From Molossus alvarezi (lineage: Eukaryota; Chordata; Mammalia; Chiroptera; Molossidae): 64,000 bases of DNA. The DNA lies in the NCBI GenBank assembly GCA_037176705.1, contig CM073889.1, positions 56,723,596 through 56,787,595 on the forward strand, read 5' to 3'. The position numbers and the translations under genes were made by a program. Positions 36,517 to 47,500 of the stretch are shown here, piece by piece. Below the pieces are notes generated by a model that saw nothing but the letters and a program-made list of their open reading frames with translations, searched no databases and was not told the origin of the DNA. Numbering within the stretch: position 1 is the first letter of the stretch; every line of letters begins with the position of its first letter.

Positions 36517-36834
36517 CTGGGGGCAGGGGTCTAGGCTTAGGAAAGGCCAGAGCCAGGGCTGTGCCCAGAGAAGCTAGCCTAGCGCTTAAGGCAGGGGGTT
36601 AATGGGCTGTGAGCTGGACAGCACCTTGTGGCGGAGGAAACTGCAACCCTCCACTTGGAAGCAAACATCAGAACAGATGTTGAAGCCATCAGGGAAAGGG
36701 AAGGGCAGCTCCCCAAGATTGTCCTGGGGGATGGGATAAGAGAGGCCATTAGAGTACGTGAGAGAAGGCAGAGTAGCTGGCCTCAGTCAAGGGCCCATTC
36801 TAGCTTGGTCCTGGATGGGGCAGATTGCAGATTT

Positions 36835-36935
36835 AAATACAAGACAACAAAAGTAAACAACTAGGCTCAGAAAAGGAAAGTGACTGGCTCAAAGCCACAC
36901 AAAGAATTGAACCCAAATGTGGGGCTTACCTACCA
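36835..36935 (-). repeat. MIR SINE fragment
   Basis: CTAGGCTCAGAAAAGGAAAG and AAAGCCACACAAAGAATTGA resemble the antisense MIR core. Confidence 0.6.
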
Positions 36936-37381
36936 CATCTCTGTCTCCAGATAAGTCTCCTGCTCACCAGGTCCAGCCCCAGGTCCATGTGCTTACTGGG
37001 AGTTCAGGGACCAGGACGCAGTCGGCCAATAGGGTCAGGTCCTCCAGAACCCAAGGGTCCTCTGAGGGGCCTGCTGCTCAGAACCTTCACATGAGTGTCT
37101 GGTTTGGATGCCACTACAGAGGAGACAGTGCAGCTTCAAGGTGCCAGGTTGGCCCTGCCAGTTCCTGCCCAAAGCTATGGACCCCAAAGCCTGGATGCAC
37201 AGAACTCAGACACTTCCCTGCACTTGGCCTCCAGGTCATCGAGCAGATATAACAGCTGGAACTGCTTGGCCAGGTGCTCACATTCACTAATGTGTTCCAC
37301 ACTGATGTCCAGGCCACCTGGGTGCAGCGTAGGAGGCTCAGCCTGAAAGGGGCCATAAGCAGTACCCAGGCACATAGTTTC

Positions 37382-37653
37382 TTTTTTTTTTTTTTTTTAA
37401 TTTTTTTTTTTATCCTCACCCGAGGACATTTTTCCATTTTTTGTTCAGGTAGAGTGGGAGGGAGAGAGAGGAACAGAGAGAGAGAGAGAGAGAAACATCG
37501 ATGTGAAGGGACACATCGAGTGGCTGCCACCCGCACAACCGACCAGGGCCGGGGACAAACTGCAACCGAGGTACGCGCCCTTAGCGGGAACCGAACCCGG
37601 GTCTCTTAGGACCACAGGCCGACGCTCTAACCGCTGAGCCAAACCGGCCAGGG
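37382..37653 (-). mobile_element. Young VES SINE in an ABTB1 intron
   Basis: This is a full-length antisense VES. Its CpG-rich tRNA-like part is well preserved. A 16-bp duplication CCAGGCACATAGTTTC flanks it at 37366-37381 and 37654-37669. The intact duplication and retained CpGs argue that it inserted recently. Confidence 0.9.
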
Positions 37654-38759
37654 CCAGGCACATAGTTTCATAGGTGGTCTATCCCACTCAGATACTTGGC
37701 TGCAGGACTGGGAATTCTGGGCCTATGCTGCCTTAATCAAGAGCCACTGTCTGAGTTCTACAGACCTCAGAACAGATAAAAGGGGGGCTTAGTTTGTGGG
37801 TGAAACAAGCTCTTGCTTAGCAGATAGACCAGCTCATTGTCTCCCAACCCAATCCAGGAGACAACAAGAACTGCCTCACACTGCAGGGACAAAGCACCAG
37901 CGGCCCAAGACCACAGCTAGGTCTGCTGTTAAACAGAAACGCAGCCCCCTCCCTGTTCACCCAACCCAAGTCTGAGGGGGTCACCTGTGTACAGGTACTG
38001 CAGCAGGGCCCTGAAGGCCACAGGGCTGATCTGCAGGCAGAGAGAGCTGGGAAGGAAGGTCAAAAGCATGGCCCAGCACAATCCCCCAACTGTCCCCCTG
38101 CTCTCCTACCCCAGGGAGGAATGCACAGTGCCTAAGGACCACGATGCTCTTGCCCTTACATCTGGTGTCCAGTGTGTTGGCAAAGAAGGCACTGCATGCA
38201 CCCAGAATGGGTCCAGAAAGGTCTGTGCACTATGAAAAGCATGTCACTGGATGCCTTGATACAGAAGCCTGGACAGGTGGAGGGGGACTCAGCAGAGTAC
38301 CTCTCCTCAGTCTCACTACTCTTCCCCTATCTCATTCTGTAAGAGAGATCTCAGCTCCATGCAGCCCATGCCCATCACAGACCCACTGGGCAAAGGCCAT
38401 CCAGATCCCTGGTGCTCCATCTCACCACTGCAGGAAGCTGTCATAGTAGTTTTGCCTCCTGCAGGAGGCTGTTACTTGCTTATAATCATGCAGCGCCTGG
38501 TGGATGATATCACTCACAGCTGGCTCCTGAGGGCAGCAGGGCTCATCAGTTAGCAAGCCCACGGGGCTGCTGGGTAGGGACCTGGGGAAATCCTAATCTC
38601 CATCCACCTCCTCACCTCCTCCCCACACATAGGGCATATACTCCTGGAGACTCCCTCCTAAATGACCCTGAGTGCAGTCTGACCCCAGGGCTTAGGTACA
38701 CAGGCATATACACTCACACACACATTTACTCACACATACTACATAAAACAGAGTAGGCT

Positions 38760-39475
38760 CAGAGGCTGGCCCTGTTCCATGCACTGGGGACACTGCCATT
38801 AACAGACAGGTCCCTGTCCTCACTGAAGTTACATTCTAGTGGGGCAGAAGAACAATAAACAGATAAACAAATGATATCAGGTGCTATGAAGAAAAACAAG
38901 CAAGCAAGATAAAGGTTGACAGTGATGGCAGCTGCCACAGAGGAAGACCAGAGAAAAGCACTGTGGCAGTGACAATGTGCAGAGACCTAAATGAAGTGAG
39001 GGAGTTGGCCATGCAAAGATCTGGGAAAGGGCAGTCTAAACAAGAGGGATAGCAAGTGCAAAGTCCCTGATGCAGAAGCAAATTTGGAGCACTGGGGCAC
39101 CACAGAGGAGACCAGTGTGGCTGTAACAGTGAGCACCTGGGAGAACCAAAGAAGAGAGGCCAGAGAGGGAGGAGCAGGTCATGTAGCAGCTCTCAGGAAA
39201 AGCAAGGCATTCTATTTCTATGCTAAATACAGTGAGAAGCCATCCGAGGATTTTAATAAGCCCATCACATTTGTTGAGCTTCACTTGGCTACAATATAGA
39301 AAATAAACTAGCTGGGGCGAAGGGGCAGCAGTGAAACTAGTGATATGATTGGCACTATATCCAGGGAGATGGTCCAGGGAGAGGTGCAGTAGCTGAGTTG
39401 GGCAGGAGCAGTGGAGATGGAAAGTGGACAGAGAATAGGTTCTGAAAGTAGAGCGCACAATACTCACTGGCTCTG
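38760..39475 (+). repeat. Old dispersed mammalian repeat in ABTB1 intron
   Basis: Contains ACATTCTAGTGGGG, AATAAACAGATAAACAAATG, GATAGCAAGTGCAAAG and GAGGCCAGAGAG phrases of a very common old repeat, probably L2-class. Family not certain. Confidence 0.5.
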
Positions 39476-39675
39476 TGTAGGCGTGAGGGAGAGGACTCAA
39501 GGGTGTTTACAAATGTGTAGCACTTCACCACTGGCCAGAAGGTAGAATACCAGCTCTTCATGCCCACTTAAACAGACACAGTACCTGAGGGGGTGAAGGA
39601 AGGAGTACTAGGAGGCAGCTGTCAGGACTGAAGGGGCTGCTCCACCCATTCTGACTACTCATCCACCTGGCACTC

Positions 39676-39740
39676 ACAAGGGGGTGCTATTGCACTAGTC
39701 CCATACATTCACACCCACTTCTCCCTGCTCCAGCAGGTAC
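39676..39740 (-). pseudogene. ABTB1: ABTB1 exon 2 remnant (in-frame TAG)
   Basis: After a CCCAG acceptor the frame reads YLLEQGEVGVNVWD, then TAG (39695-39697), then CNSTPL before a GTGAGT donor. This matches the first ankyrin repeat, with the TAG in place of the Lys of DKWDSTPL. Confidence 0.85.
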
Positions 39741-40911
39741 CTGGGCAGGAAAGGGGGAGGCCAGAGCCTGGTTCAAGACAGGCTTATGAGGAGAGGGGCC
39801 TGGGAGAGCATAGTCTGGGAAAGGAGACCTATGAAAGGGGAAAGACAGAAGACATTCTTTTTAGCTGAAGGAAGTCTCCCCCAGATGAGGGCAAGCAACA
39901 GGCTGACCAGAGCAGGTAAGGCATTCCAAACAAAAAGAACAGTGATAAACATGTGGAAGTGGGAACACAAAAGGCAGACCCTAAACATCAGAGGCCAGGT
40001 CTCAGAGCTGAAGAGGCTGAGACTGGCCTGAAGGCATTTGGGATGAGGAAGTGATGAGGGCTCTTTTTCTGCCAGGACCCTCTCGCAGCTTGGGGAAGTT
40101 AGGTTGGCAGGAGGCAAGGGGACCAAAGAAGTTGCTTGTTGGAATTCTGGTAGTGTGGACACATGAAAAGAAGCAGACAGATTCTAGAAGGTGGAAGTCA
40201 GGAGACAGCTAATAGAATGTCAAGTTAAGGGGGTCCTCATGGATGGTGGTGGAGCCATCACTGAGCAGGGCAGCCTTGGGGAACATCCAGATTGAACCAA
40301 GGAGTGCTGAATAGCATTCAGCTTTGGGAGTTACCAACTAACTCCTAGTTGGCACCTGATATGAGGGAAGGGCCCAGGTAACCTGTGGAAATAAGTAATG
40401 GAGAAGGAAGGGCCAAGGAAGAGAGGTTCCCCACATCCTAAAGAGGCACTCTCTGCCGTCCCACCAAAGCCATGGTGTGGTGATTTCAGAGCTGCATTTA
40501 TAAATTTCCGAATCCCTGGTGACCAGTGGCTGATTTTGGGCCCTACGTGTTACCAAGGCCAGGTCCAGAGGCATCAGAGAGGGGAACCACATCAGGAGTC
40601 CCAGGTCTGCCCCAGTCTGGCGCCAAGTGCTCCTTCTCTCCGCCCACTTCTCTTGCCAGCCTCCTGTGGCAGTCTTCTCCAGGAAGTCCTACCCCTTCCC
40701 CCGGAGTAAACCACCATCAGCACCCGGCCCCCGCATGCCCCGCTTGTAAGGCTGCGGTGGTTCCCCCACGGTCTACTGGCGAATGGTCTTTGGTGGGTCG
40801 GGTGCTGAAGCCAAGTCACCGCCTGGCCCGTTCCATGGTTAACTGCACCCTTCACAAGCCGGGACAGAGGCGCTCTGAGGGCGCAGCTCCGCGGGGCTGC
40901 TGGGTCCTCAC

Positions 40912-40959
40912 CGCACTTGGCCCACTCTCCCAGCTGGCGAAGAGATCGCTGATATCCGT
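40912..40959 (-). pseudogene. ABTB1: ABTB1 exon 1 remnant (start codon lost)
   Basis: The minus strand reads ACG-GAT-ATC-AGC-GAT-CTC-TTC (TDISDLF) where the family begins MDTSDLF. It keeps the following Ala-Ser and then runs through a deletion to a good GTGAG donor at 40911-40907. The spacing after LFAS is about 8 nt shorter than I expect from the family, which shifts the frame. The flanking 40,600-41,640 region is GC-rich, as expected of a former promoter. Confidence 0.82.
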
Positions 40960-41124
40960 GGTGCGGAGGGGGTGGACACGCGTAGATCCGCCACAGGCAG
41001 CGCTGACTGCTACAAGCCGGACTTAAACAGGCCGGCCCTGCCCCCAAAGTTCCCACTGCCCCGCCCGTTCTGCCCACCCCACCAGCACCCACCCCCGCAG
41101 CAAAAACCAGTCGGGCAGGCGGGC

Positions 41125-41347
41125 AGACTGGGCCCGGTGTGGGCTCCGGGCTGTTTTAATGGGGGTCCCGGGACCCACTCCTCGGGATGTCAGGTGTGGG
41201 TGGGGAGGGCTATGCCAAGACCGTTTTGGGTGGGGAGCAGGCGGAGCCGGCACCAGGCTGCAGGAGAGCGCAGGTCAGGAGGGAGGGGGCGCGACTGCGT
41301 GCCCTGGGTCCACCTTGCTTGTGCCAGGGCAGCGCCAGCGTGCGCCC
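41125..41347 (-). promoter_or_regulatory. PODXL2: PODXL2 3' UTR with ATTAAA poly(A) signal
   Basis: About 190 bp beyond the PODXL2 stop, the minus strand reads ATTAAA at 41160-41155, a common variant poly(A) signal. Cleavage would fall roughly 10-30 bp further on, only about 170 bp before the dead ABTB1 start. The cleavage site itself is inferred. Confidence 0.6.
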
Positions 41348-41560
41348 TCACAGGTGCGTGTCCTCCTCAAACACGTCCGAGTCCTCCGGGTCCCGCTTGC
41401 CACCCAAGAGCACGCTCCAGCCCCCGGGACCGTTGACGGCCCCGCCGCCGTTCAGGCTGGGTTGCTTCTCCTGCATCTCCGACTGGCTGTCGCTGGCCAC
41501 ATCCAGTGTGGGGTTGTCGTGGCAGCCGTTCTCTACGAAGCGCAGCTCCTCGCCGTGAGA
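41348..41560 (-). CDS. PODXL2: PODXL2 terminal coding exon: cytoplasmic tail with DTHL
   Basis: The acceptor CCCGCAG is followed by [20 protein letters not shown] and a tail ending [11 protein letters not shown] and TGA (stop at 41348-41350). The C-terminal DTHL is the class I PDZ ligand that binds NHERF-type adaptors in podocalyxin-family proteins. The 3' UTR appears short. Confidence 0.95.
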   Translation of the reverse strand, partial: SHGEELRFVENGCHDNPTLDVASDSQSEMQEKQPSLNGGGAVNGPGGWSVLLGGKRDPEDSDVFEEDTHL

Positions 41561-44500
41561 CTGCGGGCCGGGACCAGGCTGCTGGGCAAGCGCCTTGGCC
41601 CCGGCCCGACCCCGGCCCAACCCACCAGCTGCACATATGTGCCCCGTTGACCTGGCCTGTGACCTTGAACAAGTCAGTTCATTGCTCCTTCCCTGGTCTG
41701 TAAAACCCTACAAAGGGAACCCCAGGGACCCTCAACAGACGCCTCTTCCCTGCAGTTATGTTTCCACAGCCCAACTCCTTTCTTAAAATAATTCTACTGA
41801 TTCTTTGACTAAACAAGCCTGATTCCACCCAACAGCCTCCTTATAGACTCCAGGGTACTACCAGGAAAAATGGGAGTCTTGCCCTGCCCTTTCCTTTGTG
41901 GGGAGTCTTTTCTTGACCCCTGGATACTGCTAACCCAGGACTTCTCTGGTGAGACATCCAGATGAGCTCAGGCCTGCAGGGCCACTCTGCCCCAGGAAGG
42001 GCTGGTGCCATGGAGGGCTCCTGCGGGTGGGACTGGTGCCCTGCACAGAAGGTCCACTGAGATGCAGGCACTGGACAAATGGCCTCACTCGCAGTGTCCC
42101 ATCCCAGGACAATTACTGACAGCCCATCTGAAATGAAGACACTGAGTCTGCAGATGACAGAGCTTGCTGGGCACTCCCATCTCCACCAGCACTGGCCCCA
42201 GCCCACAACCTCTGCCCCACCTGCCCCTGCGCTCACCACATGTTTGAGCTTGGGCAGTCGGCGCTGCCAGCAGTTGTAGAGCAGGCCCAGCACAATGATG
42301 ATCACGCAGATGGCACCGATGACCACCAGCACCACAAAGAGTGTCCCGTAGTCACTATGCACCTGGCTGGCCCGGGCCTGGCAGCTGCTTGTTGTGGAGT
42401 AGTTCTGGATGCCAATCTGGAGGTGGGAGGGCCAGGCTCCTCAGCTGAGGTCCCGGGGTTCCATGACTCCCACCCACTTGGGGTTGGGGCTTAAGATCAG
42501 GGATAGGCTTTGAGAAGCAGCTGGCACACTCCTGGCTCCTGTGCTCATGAGGGACTCTCTGCCCTATTCCTGCCCTGTTCATCTGGGGGCAGCTTCAAGC
42601 CTCTGTACCTCACATTTCCATTTCCTGCCTCCCCTCACATCCCCACCATGGCACTGCCTGACCCTGACCCTGACCTTGCTGGGAAAGAAGTCTGACTAGA
42701 AATCCATCTGGTTGTGACCCTGACCCCCCACTGAGTTTGCCCATCCCTATGCTGCCAATCATAATCCAAACTAGACAGTCCCTATACCTGTCCCATAGTT
42801 TAAAAAAGAAGAAAACATAAGGGCAGCTAATCCCCTTGCCACACATTCTCCACTACACACCACCACTGAATTAGTCCCTTGGGATACTTCTACCTCGGGG
42901 GGAGGTGGGTATTCTAGTATCATTATGGGCCAGAGACAGTGCAGGAGATGCTGGGGACAGCCCACATCATGGGCCACCCTAGCCCCCCAGCTTCCTCCCT
43001 TTTCCCACTGGAGTCATCACCAATAGTATTTAGCTGCCCAAATTCACCCCCACATTGCAGGTTGTGTTGGGTGGGCCTGCTTTCTCTGGCCCAGAGGGTG
43101 CTATGCCCTGACCCAGCTCAGCTGATGTTCTCTCCCCAAATCAGCACCCAGGCAGGAAAGGAGCAAAGAAGGTGAGGTGCCCTCCTCAGAAGACAGGTGC
43201 CAGGATGAAGGTGCTCTCTCCTGGCTCCTAGTGCAAAGACCTGGGAGCCCCCTTTTTGCCTTGCACTCCCCTTTCTAATGCCAGGTATTCAGGTCTTCTT
43301 TGGTTTCTGTGAACCACCTGTATATTTTTAGTACCTTCCTCTATTGACTTTTTGTTATCAAGGATACATATTTCCTGCTTGCTAAATTTTCCCACTAATA
43401 TACTTCTAAAAGCCCGGCATGCCTTTGGCCACGTCAGTCAGCATTGAAGTATCCAGTAAAGCCAGAACACTCAGCGGCTGGGAGAAAAGTCAGGAGAGTC
43501 TATAAAAAAAAAGGTTAAGTCCAGCCTGTCCCACCAGCTCCTGGGGTACACAAACCCAGATGTTCACAGCTGGAGCAGCCCTTACTATAATCATTCAGGC
43601 CTGGTCCAAATCCTGACTCTACCACTACTAGCTGTGCAATCTCAGGTGAGTCACTACCCTTCCCTGGGCTTCAGCCTTAACCTTAAATGGGGTACCAATA
43701 GTACTCAATAGGGTGCTTAATAGTACTTAATGCTCACAAGTCCTGAGATGGTGGTGAGGGAACCAAGCACAGTCTGGCACTCAGTAAGGATTCAATATGC
43801 AAATTTAAAAAAACATCTCACAGAATCCACCCCTTAACCTTGAGTGTACTAAATGAAGAGGTAGGACCACAGTCACGCACAGCTCACCTTTGTTGTCAAA
43901 TATTGCATAGCCCTCAATAAGAAGGAGGACTGATGACAGACCACTGGATTTTACACTGAGTGAAAGGGGTTTTCTTAATTATGGTGACTGTCCTCAAGAA
44001 GAGAAGTGGATGAGGAGCAGGAAGAAAAATGGGGCCCTGTCCCTCCCATCAGCCATGGTTCTGCTTCACCCTGCACTGGTGTCCAGCCTATCTCCTCAGC
44101 CAAGGTCTCCAGAATGGGCCAGACTGGGTTGGGGTGAATCTCAAAAAGGCAGGGCTGTCTGCTATGTCCTGAGCCCCACCTCTCAGCCCCAGCTGGCCAA
44201 GCACTGCAGACTCCCATGGTTTCTAAAGAAATGCCCAGACCTCTTGTGCTTTCTTTTGTGGTTCTGGAGCCACAGAACATTCTCCAATCTACCAGGGTTC
44301 TAAACAGTTCATTGGCCAGACATAGTGTTTATCCCACTGTCTACCCAGAAAACTCCCACTTAACTATCCCCTAACTGTCCTATGCACAGCGCAATTGATA
44401 GTTAAGTGCTTGTACACTCTGTCTCTCCCATGGGAACTGTCATAGGAGATCTGAAAAGATGAGCCACAGAGCAAGAATCTGTGTTTTGCTCCTTTAAACC

Positions 44501-47500
44501 ACATGGTACAGGCCACCCTCCTGCCCTCAAGGGAGTCAGCCCTGCTCACAGAGCTTTAAGGAACAGAAGGGGAACTCACCCCTACCCTCTTACCTCCACC
44601 AGGCTCCTTCGGATATCACCCAGAATAGAAAGGACATCTTTAGTGGGCACCACCCCTAGTGAAAAACATCATCATCAATACAACCTTAGCCACTGAGGCA
44701 CTCCCCCAGCAGACTCCTGGTCCCCTTGGATAGCCTCTGACCTGAGCTTCACTCCCTGGCTCCTGACCACACATAGATCTCATGGTGCATGCACAACTAC
44801 TCTCTCCTCTGCTTGCTGCCCACTGATTGATTCATTAAAAAGATTTAGTAAGTGCCTGCTAAGTGACAATTTTGATACCAGACAGTCACTTCCACAGCTT
44901 CTTAAGGCTACATTCTCAACACATTCCTTCTCAGTCCACTTCAAAGTATGCAGTGCCATTGTCTGGCACCTGTACTGAAACTATACCTCTTCCCCCTCCT
45001 ATTCCCAATATTCCCACCTTTCTCCTCCTCCTGCCTCCAAGCTTGCTAGTACTCCTGGATCCTAAACTAGGGAGTTCAAATAGCACCTCATCCTGCTATC
45101 CTAAAAGCCCACTCTACATCCAAAATCCCAAGCTGCATTTTTCCACAGTTCTGCGGGAGAGTTCTCATGGCTTTGGGAAATGTCTGCTGATTTGGCCTGC
45201 CTCCCACTGCTTTCTTGGACCCTCTCCTCAGACAGGCCAACACCCCAGTCCTGTGGGTGCCCCTCCACCCCCGCTCACCCTGTTCGCCCACCAAGGTCAT
45301 TAGAAGGTGCTGCTCCTTCTCACTGGGCTTGCTCAGGGAGATGTGCCAGTCCCCGTGCTGGCCACTACCATGGCGGGGTAGCACCTCTTCCACGAGGGCC
45401 AGGAGCTGCAGCCCCCAGTGCTGCCGAAACACCTCCTAGAGGGCCAGAAAGAGAGCCTATGCTCAGTAAGGTAGACAGCTCCAATTACCCCTGCCTCTAG
45501 GCCCAGCCCCCACTCCAACCACTCCCCATCAGCCAAACACTGGGAAAGGCCATCTGGCTATTTCGGGGGGGGGGGGGCTGCTGTGAACAACTTGCAAGGC
45601 TGTGAGCTTGGCCTTTGGGAGGATTGTGGGTTTGTTACCTACATGCATCCAGGTGCTCCTTTCTGCTTTGGCTTTGTACCATAAGGAAGGCTAGGGGCCT
45701 GTCCAGGGATACTTGCAGTTGAGCTTGGGGTACAGATATGCCCACATATGATGACATGTCCAGGAAGTAGGTGTGTAGTATGTGAAGGAGTATGGAAGAC
45801 TGCTCATGGTGCCTGTGTGTTCAAGTGTAAAGTGCAAGGGATGAATATTTTGGGGTGTGGGGATAAGGAACCAAAAGATATTTACAACCATACAGCCACC
45901 AAAGACCAGGAGAATAGGTGGGAAGCAGCCTGTGCTCATCTCTCATCTGTCACTGTAGAGATACAGCACAAAGTTGGGGAATCTGAATATTCTAATGGTG
46001 GTAGTAGTGACTAGAAAACTAAGCAGAGATGGTTAAAATGATAACACCCCACCACCACTGGAAGCAGGGCTGGGAGCAAAAAGAGAGGTGTAAGGAGACT
46101 GCTTTCTCTTCTGACACTCCTACTGTTTAGATCTTCTTGACCTTGTATATACATAAATATATATATATATATATATTGGAAAGCAAGATGCTGGCACTGA
46201 AGAGGAACTCAATCAGTGGCAGGAGCTCCAGCTGGGACTGGAGACCAAGACTCTGCCTCTGGCTCCCAGGCTGCCACTGTTCCTACCTAGCCCGATCTAG
46301 GAAGAGACCCTCATTTGGCCCTGTGACTATTATCCACTCTCCATCTCCCCCGACCCTGAGCTCCTCTCCAGCAACCTCCTTCCTGTATCTGGGAAGTCAA
46401 TAATACCCTGCTCCTGGCCTCCAGAGCTCCCTTCCAGACACCTTTCTGTCAGCTGCTCAGCTCTCTGAGTGCCCTTCTGTGAAGCTGCAAGCCTGTGCTG
46501 TGGTCAAGGCACAGGCATCTCACCAGGCCACCCCCCTGACACTCCTATTCTCCTTTCTGTTAGAGCCCAAACTAATGAGCTTTCCCTGTGTGTCATGTCA
46601 ACATGAAGGCCACCAGGGTAAAGTTCCTCATTACCATGGCAAATGCCAGGTTCATGCTCAAGCCTTGGCGCTCAATGGCCTACCAGAAACCTGACTCAAT
46701 TTTGAGAGGAGATTGGTACCTGGAGAGAGCCATATGCAACTAGGAAAGTCCTAGCTCCTGAAATGGTTCTTGCCATCATCATGTGTGTGTGTGTGTGTAG
46801 GGAAGAGATGCATGCCCACACCTGCCTGAGTAGGGTACATAGAATGCACTGTGACGAAGCAGCCCCATTGTTTGAAAAATAAACAAAACCACCCTCCTGC
46901 ATAGGTAATGTCTCTCCCACCATGCCATAGCTCTATCCTCCACCACATGTGCATGCCCCACATTTTCGTGGGTCCAACTGTCCGCCAGGCTTAATCCTCA
47001 CAGTAATCCCAGGCTTTTAGGACCAATGCCCACATTTTCAGATGGGGAAACTGAGGCTCAGAAAGGTGCAGTATGTTTACTAAAGATCATGGAGGGTGGA
47101 TAAATGGCAGAACCAGTATTTGAACCAAGATTATTTGGATTCCAAAACCAGGGCTTTTCTCTCAGGCCACTGACACTTAGTTTCTACCCACAAAATGTAT
47201 GGTATGAAATATATATTCATCAGATTCTTCCAGAAGTGATATTGTGGATCTGTGGGCTTCAGACAGGCAATCCATCAAGCTTTGTACTTAAGATCTGCTT
47301 TTCTGGATGTATATTGTAAGTCATTAGAATTTTCTTAAGTGCAGTACACTCATGTGTATAAACTATCTTCCCTGCTGACTCCTAGGCAGATGATCCTTCT
47401 CACAAATCACACAGTTTTTCCCACTGTAGGGGCTCCAGCTCCACTGGTATGATTCTTATAAGAAACAGGAAGGGATGTATCATTAGTCATCAGATCATTT

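Larger units (their letters stand above)
34185..40959 (-). pseudogene. ABTB1: ABTB1 (ankyrin/BTB protein) pseudogene in its syntenic place, multi-exon
   Basis: ABTB1 (BPOZ) is a protein of about 480 residues with N-terminal ankyrin repeats and two BTB domains. Recognisable exons, in order on the minus strand, are: 40959-40912, 39740-39676, 39584-about 39480, 38526-38426, 38268-about 38126, 38030-37985, 37317-37201, 37113-36997, 36723-36625, 36516-36350, 34681-34481 and 34396-34185. Conserved peptides include YLLEQ, GHEELVFYLLA, DYKQVTASCRR, SAFFANTLDT, VAFRALLQYLYTG, HLAKQFQLLYLLDDLEAKC, CTEYMAKVI and the terminal MSIGLDC. Lesions include start ATG read as ACG, stops at 39695-39697, 38244-38246, 36460-36462 and 34385-34387, and several frameshifts. 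Introns are retained, so this is not a processed copy. A functional copy elsewhere cannot be excluded. Confidence 0.9.
40600..41640. promoter_or_regulatory. GC-rich, CpG-containing block around PODXL2 end and ABTB1 start
   Basis: The only strongly GC-rich stretch of the gene region. It covers the PODXL2 last exon, the 389-bp gap and the ABTB1 exon 1 remnant, and is likely the former ABTB1 CpG-island promoter. The CpG ratio was not computed. Confidence 0.5.

Noticed and set aside
37175..37375. Functional ABTB1 from the single well-conserved exon
   Set aside because: This exon alone is readable, but neighbouring exons carry stops and shifts, so no full protein is possible.
40526..41092. Two overlapping 166-codon frames in GC-rich sequence
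   Set aside because: Low stop density from GC content. They overlap the ABTB1 exon 1 remnant and the promoter region, and match nothing recognised.
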